From: JBBILG01 sp037445085
Lineage (GTDB): Bacteria; Pseudomonadota; Gammaproteobacteria; Burkholderiales; Methylophilaceae
Assembly (NCBI GenBank): GCA_037445085.1
Contig: JBBILG010000058.1
Coordinates: forward strand, 1 to 12,059
DNA: 12,059 nt
Direction of reading: 5' to 3'
Shown: piece by piece, positions 1 to 5,857 of the stretch
How positions within the stretch are numbered: position 1 is the stretch's first letter
Layout: every line of letters begins with the position of its first letter
Notes under the pieces: model-generated
What the model was told of the DNA's origin: nothing
Seen by the model: only the letters and a program-made list of their open reading frames with translations
The model's database searches: none
Position numbers and translations under genes: made by a program

Positions 1-309
1 CCGTCTTTCGTGCTGATACAGTCCGGGCGCGACGAAGGCCCACGCCTGGTACAGCGTATGGGGCAGCGACACCACCACCGCCACCAGCATCGCCATCTTC
101 ATCGGCACGAAGAACGGCGTGGTCACCGCCGTGGCGATCATCTGGCCGCCGGCCGGTAACTGGGCCAGCAACGGCTGCGCCAGCAGTGTGTAGATGTCGT
201 TGGCAAAAGTGAACAGGCAGAGGAAGGCAATCGCCATGCCCAACACCACGCGCAGCAGGCGATCGCGCAACTCCACCAGGTGGGAAAGAAAGGTGTCCGG
301 CTGGCTCAT
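1..309 (-). CDS. tatC: Sec-independent protein translocase TatC, N-terminal part (cut by window edge)
   Basis: TatC is the multi-spanning inner-membrane receptor that, with TatB, recognises twin-arginine signal peptides and recruits TatA to export folded proteins. Only the first 103 residues are present; the family is usually about 250 residues with six membrane helices, so the gene continues past the left edge. The start has the family's hallmark HLxELRxR (residues 10-17), followed by membrane helix 1 (about 20-37). The strongly conserved AFVAPGLYQHERR (91-103) contains the acidic residue equivalent to the E. coli signal-peptide contact glutamate. The ATG at 309 overlaps the tatB stop as ATGA, so translation is probably coupled. 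Identification is near certain from these motifs and from position after tatA and tatB. Confidence 0.96.
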   Translation of the reverse strand, partial: MSQPDTFLSHLVELRDRLLRVVLGMAIAFLCLFTFANDIYTLLAQPLLAQLPAGGQMIATAVTTPFFVPMKMAMLVAVVVSLPHTLYQAWAFVAPGLYQHERR

Positions 310-626
310 GGCGTGCCAGCGGGGGGATCGCGCCGGTCCTGCGGGGGATCCGGCGGCGGCGCCAGCTCGCGCTCCAGTTGGCCGATTTCCTGCCGCATGC
401 CGGTTTCCGCACGGCGGATGGTCTGGCGCAGTTCGGCGTCGATGCCCTCCAGCTCGTGCGCGCGCATCTCGCGCTCGACTTCAGCCTTCACCGTCGTGAC
501 ATAACGTTGCAGGCGCCCCGCCAGATGGCCCAGCGTGCGCGCTACCCTGGGCAGCCGTTCCGGGCCGACGACGAGCAGAACGACGACCGCGATCAGCAGC
601 AGTTCGGAGAAGGCGATGTCGAACAT
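306..626 (-). CDS. tatB: Sec-independent protein translocase TatB
   Basis: TatB forms the signal-peptide receptor complex with TatC in the inner membrane. The 106-residue protein has the classic layout. A short N-terminal membrane helix (about residues 5-20) carries a conserved glutamate at position 8. A hinge GPERLP (21-26) follows, then a long charged amphipathic/coiled region (about 27-88) and a proline-rich, disordered-looking tail (APPPDPP and onward). The MFDI start and the GPERLP hinge separate TatB from TatA, which has FGTRKL here. It starts 7 bases after tatA and ends in a 4-base overlap with tatC, so tatABC form one translational unit. Confidence 0.95.
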   Translation of the reverse strand: MFDIAFSELLLIAVVVLLVVGPERLPRVARTLGHLAGRLQRYVTTVKAEVEREMRAHELEGIDAELRQTIRRAETGMRQEIGQLERELAPPPDPPQDRRDPPAGTP

Positions 627-633
627 GCCCCGT

Positions 634-852
634 TCACTGCCTGGTTTTTTCCTTCACTTCGCCTTCGATGGTGGCGCTGCCGTCGCTCTTGTCCTCGACC
701 TTGGCGCCATGCTGCTCCTCGCGCATGGCGTCCTTGAAGCCCTTGACGGCGCTGCCCAGATCGCCGCCGAGGTTGCGCAGCTTCCTGGTGCCGAACACCA
801 GCAATATCACCAGCAAAACGATCAACCAGTGCCAGATGCTGAAAGTACCCAT
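634..852 (-). CDS. tatA: Sec-independent protein translocase TatA
   Basis: TatA oligomerises to form the export pathway for folded twin-arginine substrates. The chosen ATG at 852 gives 72 residues and starts MGTFSIWHW, typical of proteobacterial TatA. Residues 5-20 are the membrane helix, FGTRKL (20-25) is the hinge, and 26-45 is the amphipathic helix with the conserved Phe39. The C-terminal tail is charged and low-complexity. A clear Shine-Dalgarno sequence AGGAG lies 5 bases before the ATG, and its first two bases are the end of the HIT-gene stop codon, so the two genes are closely coupled. A longer open frame upstream is only out-of-frame read-through across the HIT gene and was not used. 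Confidence 0.95.
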   Translation of the reverse strand: MGTFSIWHWLIVLLVILLVFGTRKLRNLGGDLGSAVKGFKDAMREEQHGAKVEDKSDGSATIEGEVKEKTRQ

Positions 853-860
853 GCTGTCTC

Positions 861-1196
861 CTAAGTCTTGAGCAGCGCCGCGCCGCCGCCGAAGACGTGA
901 ATGTGTAAGTGAAACACTTCCTGACCGCCGCTGCTGCCAGTATTGATCATGGTGCGGTAACCGTCCAGCCCCTGCTCCGCGGCCAGGCGCGAGGTCAGCA
1001 GCAGCAGCTTGCCCAGCAGCGCCTGGTGCTGCGCCTCGCACTGCGTCAGGCTGTCCACGTGCAGCTTGGGCACGAGCAGGAAGTGCACCGGCGCGATCGG
1101 CCGGATGTCGTGGAAGGCGAGGACCTCGTCGTCCTCATACAGCTTCCGGCTCGGGATGGTGCCGGCAATGATCCTGCAGAAAATGCAATCGCCCAT
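861..1196 (-). CDS. HIT-family purine nucleotide phosphoramidase (HinT-like)
   Basis: HinT-type histidine-triad proteins hydrolyse AMP-lysine and other purine nucleoside phosphoramidates. Their cellular role in bacteria is not well settled. The 111-residue protein is full length. It begins MGDCIFCRIIAG, with the CxxC seen in many HinT proteins (Cys4, Cys7). It has the conserved region FHDIRPIAPVHFLLVPK (28-44) and the histidine triad HLHIH (His96, 98, 100) followed by VFGG. An AAGGAG ribosome binding site lies 9 bases before the ATG. The gene sits between hisE and tatA, an order common in proteobacteria with compact his operons; an old guess is a link to phosphoribosyl-AMP chemistry, which is inference. 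The 51-base gap from hisE holds no clear promoter or terminator. Confidence 0.93.
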   Translation of the reverse strand: MGDCIFCRIIAGTIPSRKLYEDDEVLAFHDIRPIAPVHFLLVPKLHVDSLTQCEAQHQALLGKLLLLTSRLAAEQGLDGYRTMINTGSSGGQEVFHLHIHVFGGGAALLKT

Positions 1197-1247
1197 CGTC
1201 GCCTACTCCTTGCGCGCAGCCTTTCGGTTCCGGCATAGCCTTAAAAG

Positions 1248-1589
1248 TTAGCCTACACTGAAAGGCGGCTCGCCCTTCGGCCGGGCCGCCCTTTCTTCCA
1301 GGCCGGACAAGCCTTCGCGCCGCGCCAGTTCGTTGAGCACATCGTCAGGATGCAGACCCGCCTGCGCCAGCATCACCAGGGTATGGAACCACAGGTCGGC
1401 GGTCTCGTACACGATTTGCTCGCGCACCCCGCCCTTGGCGGCGATGATGGTCTCCGCGGCTTCCTCGCCCACCTTTTTGAGGATGCCGTCCATGCCCCTG
1501 GCGTACAGCCTGGCGACGTAGGAGGACTGCGGGTCGGCGCCCTTGCGCGCCTCCAGCGTGGCGGCCAGACGTTCCAGGATATCATTCAT
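1248..1589 (-). CDS. hisE: Phosphoribosyl-ATP pyrophosphohydrolase HisE
   Basis: HisE removes pyrophosphate from phosphoribosyl-ATP to give phosphoribosyl-AMP, step 2 of histidine synthesis. The 113-residue all-alpha, MazG-related protein shows the metal-binding signature GEEAAETIIAAK (41-52, with the acidic EExxE set) and a second acidic pair ExxD at 62-65. It is a stand-alone enzyme. In enteric bacteria HisI and HisE are fused, while here they are separate genes overlapping by 8 bases (ATGAATGA). A strong purine-rich ribosome binding site (GGAGGAG) lies inside the end of hisI, about 10 bases before the ATG. Confidence 0.96.
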   Translation of the reverse strand: MNDILERLAATLEARKGADPQSSYVARLYARGMDGILKKVGEEAAETIIAAKGGVREQIVYETADLWFHTLVMLAQAGLHPDDVLNELARREGLSGLEERAARPKGEPPFSVG

Positions 1590-1980
1590 GGCGGTAGATC
1601 TCCTCCGGCGCCTTCAGCACCGGTCGGTCGACGACCCACCGGCCGTCTTCCAGCCTGTGGAAAAAGCAGCTGTGGCGTCCGGTATGACAGGCGATGCCGC
1701 CCGCCTGTTCCACCACCAGCAGCACCACGTCCTCGTCGCAGTCGAGACGGATTTCCCTCACGTTCTGCACGTGGCCGGATTCCTCGCCCTTGTGCCACAA
1801 CCTGCCGCGCGAACGCGACCAGTACACGGCCTGGCCGGTTTGCGCGGTGAGGCGCAGCGCCTCGCGGTTCATCCAGGCGAACATCAGCACTATGTTGCTG
1901 CCATATTCCTGGGCGATCACCGGCACCAGGCCGTCCCGGTCCCAGCGGACCCGGTCGAGCCAGTCTTCCGCCGCCGTCAC
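1582..1980 (-). CDS. hisI: Phosphoribosyl-AMP cyclohydrolase HisI
   Basis: HisI opens the adenine ring of phosphoribosyl-AMP to give ProFAR, step 3 of histidine synthesis. The 132-residue protein carries the family core NIVLMFAWMNREAL (29-42) and SRGRLWHKGEESGH (57-70). The metal-binding cysteine and aspartate sets are also present: DCDED (80-84) and ACHTGRHSC (97-105, with Cys98 and Cys105). The start is a GTG whose last two bases begin the hisF stop codon (GTGA overlap), giving MTAAEDW. This is the only start that keeps the protein at family length while remaining coupled to hisF. No HisE domain is fused to it. Confidence 0.96.
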   Translation of the reverse strand: MTAAEDWLDRVRWDRDGLVPVIAQEYGSNIVLMFAWMNREALRLTAQTGQAVYWSRSRGRLWHKGEESGHVQNVREIRLDCDEDVVLLVVEQAGGIACHTGRHSCFFHRLEDGRWVVDRPVLKAPEEIYRHE

Positions 1981-2735
1981 AGCCGCACCTCGACGCCATG
2001 GGCCGCCAGGTAGCGCTTGGCCTCATGCACGGTATGTTCGCCGTAATGGAAGATGCTGGCCGCCAGCACTGCGTCGGCACCGCCCTCCTTCACCCCCCGC
2101 AGCAGATGGTCGAGGTTGCCGACGCCGCCGGAAGCGATCACCGGCACGTCCACCGCGTCGCTGATGGCACGGGTCAGTTCGAGGTCGAAGCCGCTCTTGG
2201 TGCCATCGCGATCCATGCTGGTGAGCAACAGCTCGCCCGCCCCCAGCCGCGCCATCTCTTTCGCCCACGCCACCGTATCGAGTCCGGTGGGCCGGCGGCC
2301 GCCGTGGGTGAACACCTCCCAGTGGTCGCCCACACGCTTGGCATCGATCGCCACCACGATGCACTGCGAGCCGAAACGGCCGGAGGCATCCGCCACCAGT
2401 TGCGGGTTGACCACGGCCGCGGTGTTGATACTGACCTTGTCGGCGCCTGCGTTGAGCAGACGACGCACGTCCTCCACCGCGCGCACGCCGCCGCCGACCG
2501 TCAGCGGAATGAACACCTGGGCGGCAACTTCCTCGATGATGTGCAGGATGAGGCCGCGCCCGTCGGAACTCGCAGTGATATCGAGAAAGGCAAGTTCGTC
2601 GGCGCCCTGCTCGTCGTAGCGGCGCGCGATTTCCACCGGATCGCCGGCGTCGCGCAACTCGACGAAATTGACGCCCTTGACGACCCGGCCTTCGGTGACG
2701 TCCAGGCAGGGGATGATACGTTTGGCTAGGCCCAT
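1977..2735 (-). CDS. hisF: Imidazole glycerol phosphate synthase, cyclase subunit HisF
   Basis: HisF uses ammonia from HisH to convert PRFAR into imidazole glycerol phosphate plus AICAR, joining histidine and purine metabolism. The 252-residue (beta/alpha)8 barrel has the expected N-terminus RIIPCLDVTEGRVVKG with catalytic Asp12. The second catalytic Asp131 is in VAIDAKR. Phosphate-binding glycine motifs occur at LTVGGGV (79-85) and ASGGVGN, and TSMDRDGTKSG (172-182) is typical of the family. The start ATG is preceded by a weak AAGG, 5 bases upstream across a T run. The 81-base gap after hisA is unusually long for this cluster and holds a small hairpin. Confidence 0.97.
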   Translation of the reverse strand: MGLAKRIIPCLDVTEGRVVKGVNFVELRDAGDPVEIARRYDEQGADELAFLDITASSDGRGLILHIIEEVAAQVFIPLTVGGGVRAVEDVRRLLNAGADKVSINTAAVVNPQLVADASGRFGSQCIVVAIDAKRVGDHWEVFTHGGRRPTGLDTVAWAKEMARLGAGELLLTSMDRDGTKSGFDLELTRAISDAVDVPVIASGGVGNLDHLLRGVKEGGADAVLAASIFHYGEHTVHEAKRYLAAHGVEVRL

Positions 2736-2765
2736 AAAAACCTTACGGTCGCAGGGCTCACAAAG

Positions 2766-2790
2766 ACCACGGAAAAATGGTTTTCCCGGT
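2766..2790. other. Small inverted repeat in the hisA-hisF gap
   Basis: GGAAAA (2771-2776) and TTTTCC (2781-2786) form a 6-bp stem around a 4-base loop. It can extend through an internal loop by ACC (2766-2768) with GGT (2788-2790). It lies between hisA and hisF, where the spacing (81 bases) is longer than at most other junctions. There is no T run beyond the stem on the transcribed strand, so it is not a standard intrinsic terminator. A role in mRNA processing or stability is possible, but chance is not excluded. Confidence 0.3.
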
Positions 2791-2816
2791 GTGCGCCGTG
2801 CGCTCCATGGCCAGAA

Positions 2817-3557
2817 TTATCCATTCAGTTTGTCCGCCAGCGCCTGCGCGGCGGCGAAATCCAGCGTGCCCTCGTAGATGGCGCGGCCGGTGATGGCACC
2901 CATGACGCCTTCTTCCTCCGCCGCGCACAGGCGTCTGACATCTTCCAGGTTGGTGATGCCGCCGCTGGCGATGACGGGAATAAGCAGGTTCTGTGCCAGC
3001 GCCACGGTGGCCTCGATATTGACGCCGGTGAGCATGCCGTCGCGGCCAATGTCGGTGTAGACCACGGCATCCACGCCGTAGTCCTCGAACTTGCGCGCCA
3101 GATCGACCACGTCGTGACCGGTCAGCTTGGACCAGCCGTCCACCGCCACCTTGCCGTCCTTGGCATCCAGCCCGACCAGGATGTGGCCGGGGAAGGCATC
3201 GCAGGCCTCGTGCAGGAAACCCGGATTCTTCACCGCCGCGCTGCCGATGATGACGTAGCTGATGCCGTCATCCAGGTAGCGCTCGATGGTTTCCAGATCG
3301 CGGATGCCGCCGCCCAACTGGATGGGGATTTCAGCGCCGATCTCTTCCACGATGGAACGGATGGCGCCGGCGTTGACCGGCTTGCCGGCGAAGGCACCGT
3401 TGAGGTCCACCAGGTGCAGGCGACGGCAGCCCTGCTCCACCCAGTGCCGCGCCATGGCGGCCGGATCCTCGGAGAACACGGTGGCCTCTTCCATGAGGCC
3501 CTGCCGCAGACGCACGCACTGGCCGTCCTTGAGATCGATAGCGGGAATGATCAGCAT
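2817..3557 (-). CDS. hisA: ProFAR isomerase HisA
   Basis: HisA (1-(5-phosphoribosyl)-5-[(5-phosphoribosylamino)methylideneamino]imidazole-4-carboxamide isomerase) performs the Amadori rearrangement of ProFAR to PRFAR, step 4. The 246-residue barrel starts MLIIPAIDLKDGQCVRLRQG with catalytic Asp8. The second acidic catalytic residue is in VGLDAKDG (Asp131). The family motifs QLGGGIRDLETIE (80-92), YTDIGRDGMLTG (167-178) and ASGGI follow in order. It is paralogous to hisF two junctions away, both being half-barrel-duplicated folds. It starts 21 bases after hisH with no strong ribosome binding site, so coupling to hisH is probable. Confidence 0.97.
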   Translation of the reverse strand: MLIIPAIDLKDGQCVRLRQGLMEEATVFSEDPAAMARHWVEQGCRRLHLVDLNGAFAGKPVNAGAIRSIVEEIGAEIPIQLGGGIRDLETIERYLDDGISYVIIGSAAVKNPGFLHEACDAFPGHILVGLDAKDGKVAVDGWSKLTGHDVVDLARKFEDYGVDAVVYTDIGRDGMLTGVNIEATVALAQNLLIPVIASGGITNLEDVRRLCAAEEEGVMGAITGRAIYEGTLDFAAAQALADKLNG

Positions 3558-3578
3558 GGTGTGTGGCGTTGATTCGGG

Positions 3579-4223
3579 TTAGGGGCGCCCGTCCCAGTTG
3601 ACGAAGTTGTAGAGCAATGCGAGTCCGGCCTGCTGGCTTTTTTCCGGATGGAACTGCACGGCGAAAATGTTATCGCGGCCGACCGCGCTCGTAAACCGGA
3701 ACGGGTATTCGGTGTAGGCCGTTTCCAGAGCGGCATCGTCCAGCACCACGTAGTAGCTGTGCACGAAGTAGTAGCGCGCATCGCGCGCGATGCCCGCCCA
3801 CAGCGGGTGCGGACGCGACTGGTGCACCTCGTTCCAACCCATGTGCGGCACCTTGAGCCGGTTGCCGGCAGTATCCACCATGCGCTCGGCGGGGAAGCGC
3901 CTGACCCTGCCGGGCAGAACGCCAAGACCGTCCACATCGCCTTCCTCGCTATGCTCGAACAACAACTGCAAGCCGATGCAGATGCCAAGGAAAGGCTTGT
4001 CGGCAGCGGCTGCCCGCACCGCCGCGCGTAGCCCGCGCGCATCCAGTTCGCGCACGCAGTCCGGCATTGCGCCTTGGCCGGGGAACACCACGCGCTCCGC
4101 GGTGGCAATCACCGCGGGGTCGCCAGTCACCACCACCGAGCGCTCCGGCGCCACGTGCTCCAAGGCCTTGGACACCGAACGCAGGTTGCCCATGCCGTAA
4201 TCGATCACTGCGATGTCAATCAT
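3579..4223 (-). CDS. hisH: Imidazole glycerol phosphate synthase, glutamine amidotransferase subunit HisH
   Basis: HisH hydrolyses glutamine and passes ammonia to HisF. The 214-residue class-I (triad) amidotransferase shows DYGMGNLRSV (8-17), the FPGQGA oxyanion region (47-52), the nucleophile Cys82 in LGICIGLQLL, and the His192/Glu194 pair in FHPEKSQ. All three catalytic residues are present, so it should be active. It lies 35 bases after hisB; the ATG at 4223 is the family start (MIDIAVIDYG), although no strong Shine-Dalgarno is visible. Confidence 0.97.
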   Translation of the reverse strand: MIDIAVIDYGMGNLRSVSKALEHVAPERSVVVTGDPAVIATAERVVFPGQGAMPDCVRELDARGLRAAVRAAAADKPFLGICIGLQLLFEHSEEGDVDGLGVLPGRVRRFPAERMVDTAGNRLKVPHMGWNEVHQSRPHPLWAGIARDARYYFVHSYYVVLDDAALETAYTEYPFRFTSAVGRDNIFAVQFHPEKSQQAGLALLYNFVNWDGRP

Positions 4224-4258
4224 AAGCTTGCTTGGCGTGGCCGCGCCGTGTCAGTGAC

Positions 4259-4846
4259 TTACAGGCTGCCCTTGGTGGAAGGCATGACGCCGGCCATGCG
4301 CGGATCCAGCTCGACCGCCATGCGCAGCGCGCGCCCGAATGCCTTGAAGATGGTCTCCGCCTGGTGATGCGCATTGGCGCCACGCAGATTGTCGATGTGC
4401 AGCGTCACCAAGGCGTGGTTGACGAAGCCTTGGAAGAATTCGTGGATGAGATCGACGTCGAAGTCGCCGATATGGGCACGGCTGAATGCGACGTCGAACA
4501 GCAACCCAGGCCGGCCGGACACGTCCAGCACCACGCGCGACAACGCCTCGTCCAGCGGCACATAGGCATGGCCGTAGCGGCGGATGCCCTTCTTGTCACC
4601 GACGGCCTGGGCGAATGCCTGGCCCAGGGTGATGCCAATGTCTTCCACGGTATGGTGGGCGTCGATGTGCAGGTCACCCTCTGCCGCCACGCTGATGTCC
4701 ATCATGCCGTGGCGGGCGATCTGGTCCAGCATGTGGTCGAGGAAGCCGATGCCGCTGGCAAATTCGGCCTTGCCGGTACCATCGAGACGGAGGGAAACCG
4801 AGATGCGGGTCTCCAGGGTGTTACGGGTGACTTGAGCGGCGCGCAT
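4259..4846 (-). CDS. hisB: Imidazoleglycerol-phosphate dehydratase HisB (monofunctional)
   Basis: HisB dehydrates imidazole glycerol phosphate to imidazole acetol phosphate, step 6. The 195-residue protein consists only of the dehydratase. The metal-ligand motifs are all present: GFLDHMLDQIARHG (34-47), DAHHTVEDIGITLG (62-75), RYGHAYVPLDEALSR (90-104) and NAHHQAETIFKAFGRAL (158-174). There is no N-terminal HAD-type histidinol-phosphatase domain as in enteric HisB, so step 8 must come from a separate enzyme not in this window. It starts a new block after hps, with 142 bases of mostly structured spacer upstream. A possible -10 box TAAAAT lies 25 bases before the ATG. Confidence 0.97.
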   Translation of the reverse strand: MRAAQVTRNTLETRISVSLRLDGTGKAEFASGIGFLDHMLDQIARHGMMDISVAAEGDLHIDAHHTVEDIGITLGQAFAQAVGDKKGIRRYGHAYVPLDEALSRVVLDVSGRPGLLFDVAFSRAHIGDFDVDLIHEFFQGFVNHALVTLHIDNLRGANAHHQAETIFKAFGRALRMAVELDPRMAGVMPSTKGSL

Positions 4847-4871
4847 GCGTGATATCGCTGAAAAATGGCTT

Positions 4872-4877
4872 ATTTTA
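4872..4877 (-). promoter_or_regulatory. Possible -10 box upstream of hisB
   Basis: The minus strand reads TAAAAT here (five of six bases match TATAAT) in a short AT-rich patch of otherwise GC-rich spacer. Transcription would start about 19 bases before the hisB ATG. No convincing TTGACA-like -35 lies 16-18 bases upstream, so this is a weak, tentative call. If real, hisBHAFIE could be expressed independently of hps. Confidence 0.25.
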
Positions 4878-4889
4878 ACCCAAAATCAC

Positions 4890-4972
4890 CCGCATGCCGG
4901 GCGCACATGAACCCTGCCGCACAACCCGCCGGATCGTGCGGCATGCGGAGCCTCCGCGGCATTGCCGCGGAG
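4890..4972. repeat. Cluster of nested, partly exclusive inverted repeats between hps and hisB
   Basis: Four inverted repeats are packed into 83 bases. The first is CCGCATGCCG (4890-4899) with CGGCATGCGG (4939-4948), a perfect 10-bp match. The second is CCGCAC (4917-4922) with GTGCGG (4936-4941). The third is GCGGAG (4945-4950) with CTCCGC (4952-4957). The fourth is CTCCGCGGC (4952-4960) with GCCGCGGAG (4964-4972), a perfect 9-bp stem with a 3-base loop. Several share bases and cannot form together. On the transcribed (minus) strand the 9-bp hairpin comes 16 bases after the hps stop but has no following T run. It may act as a 3'-end stabiliser, a processing site, a REP-like element or a switch; function is unknown. 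Confidence 0.5.
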
Positions 4973-4988
4973 ATTCTTTCAAAGGGCC

Positions 4989-5687
4989 TCAGGCGCGCAG
5001 CAGCTTCTTCAGCCAGCCGAACATGCCGCCGCCGGCGCCCTCGCTGGCAACCGCGTCCACCAGCTCGCGGATTTCGCGAGCTGCCACGTCCGGCGCCTTG
5101 GCGCCGGTAATGGCACCGCCGACCACGACAATGTCCGGGCCGGCCTTGACCACTTGCTGGACGGTGGCCTGCTTGATGCCGCCGGCCACGGAAACCTTGA
5201 CCGGCAGGCCCTGCGCCACCAGGGCGGCCAGGTCGGCGAACGGCGTCTGGCCGGCCAACTGCTGGTCGATGCCGGTGTGGATGCCGATGATGTGCGCGCC
5301 CAGTTTGGCGGCTTCAGCCGCGCGGGCGGCCTTGTCCTCGACGTTGATCAGATCGACCTGGGCCTGCTTGCCATAGGCATTGGCGACATCCACCACACCC
5401 TTGATGGTGCCAAGGTCGGCGGTGCCCAGCACGGTGGTGATGTCGGCACCCGCCTTGAAGAAGGGTTCGGCTTCGTAGTAGCCGGCGTCCATGGTCTTGA
5501 GGTCGACAAACAGCAGCTTGTCCGGATGCTGCGCTTTCATGGCCTTGACCAGCTTGATGCCGTTCATCTTGAGGCAGGGCGTGCCGATCTCGATGATGTC
5601 GACGTAAGGTGCGGCCTGGCGAGCCAGTGACAGGGTCTGGTCATAGTCCAGGGAATCCAGTGCTACTTGAATCAGCGGTTTTGCCAC
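4989..5687 (-). CDS. 3-hexulose-6-phosphate synthase (HPS), with amphipathic C-terminal tail
   Basis: HPS condenses formaldehyde with ribulose 5-phosphate to 3-hexulose 6-phosphate, the fixation step of the RuMP cycle. This OMP-decarboxylase-superfamily barrel has IIEIGTP (31-37, Glu33), the superfamily DxKxxD motif in VDLKTMDAG (Asp62, Lys64, Asp67), TTVLGTADLGTIKG (84-97) and HTGIDQQ (137-143). The last motif fits HPS and not the related UlaD decarboxylase. I chose the GTG at 5687 (VAKPLIQVALD, 232 residues). It sits 6 bases after a strong GGGAGGA, and the ATG at 5702 would overlap that ribosome binding site. Residues 217-232 extend past the usual HPS end (about 210): a glycine linker, then MFGWLKKLLRA. 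No phosphohexuloisomerase gene is in the window. It interrupts the usual hisC-hisB order and has its own likely promoter. Confidence 0.93.
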   Translation of the reverse strand: MAKPLIQVALDSLDYDQTLSLARQAAPYVDIIEIGTPCLKMNGIKLVKAMKAQHPDKLLFVDLKTMDAGYYEAEPFFKAGADITTVLGTADLGTIKGVVDVANAYGKQAQVDLINVEDKAARAAEAAKLGAHIIGIHTGIDQQLAGQTPFADLAALVAQGLPVKVSVAGGIKQATVQQVVKAGPDIVVVGGAITGAKAPDVAAREIRELVDAVASEGAGGGMFGWLKKLLRA

Positions 5688-5693
5688 GGTACA

Positions 5694-5700
5694 TCCTCCC
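5694..5700 (-). promoter_or_regulatory. Ribosome binding site that fixes the HPS start
   Basis: The minus strand reads GGGAGGA, ending 6 bases before the GTG at 5687. This is one of the strongest Shine-Dalgarno matches in the window. It rules against the in-frame ATG at 5702, whose G is the first base of this site, and supports the GTG start and high translation of HPS. Confidence 0.7.
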
Positions 5701-5738
5701 ATGTGAAATTACGGTTGGCAGCTGGACAGCAGCGTCAT

Positions 5739-5766
5739 ATCTTAAATGACTGCCGCGAAATTGCAA
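5739..5766 (-). promoter_or_regulatory. Candidate sigma70-type promoter for hps
   Basis: In the 170-base hisC-hps gap the minus strand has TTGCAA (5766-5761) and TAAGAT (5744-5739), separated by 16 bases. Each matches four of six consensus bases. They lie in a local AT-rich patch. Transcription would begin near 5732 and give a leader of about 45 bases before the GTG. This fits hps having its own transcription start rather than relying only on read-through from hisC. The call rests on pattern alone. Confidence 0.4.
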
Positions 5767-5857
5767 ACAGCACGCATCGGCAGGCATCCGTGCCGTTGCG
5801 GCGCCGGAAGCCAGCGGCCGAAGCGCTGTGTGGGCCGGGCCGTGGCAGACGCCGGCG

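Noticed and set aside
4870..4962. 30-residue open frame on the minus strand between hps and hisB, possible leader peptide for a his attenuator
   Set aside because: Its ATG lies inside a strong hairpin with no ribosome binding site, it has only two separated histidine codons, and it lacks a terminator with a T run.
4952..4972. Perfect 9-bp hairpin read as an intrinsic terminator
   Set aside because: On the transcribed minus strand no T run follows it. The T-rich flank is on the plus-strand side, where there is no gene to terminate.
5688..5702. ATG at 5702 as the HPS start (MGGCT prefix)
   Set aside because: This ATG overlaps the GGGAGGA ribosome binding site and has no site of its own. The family N-terminus begins at the GTG at 5687.
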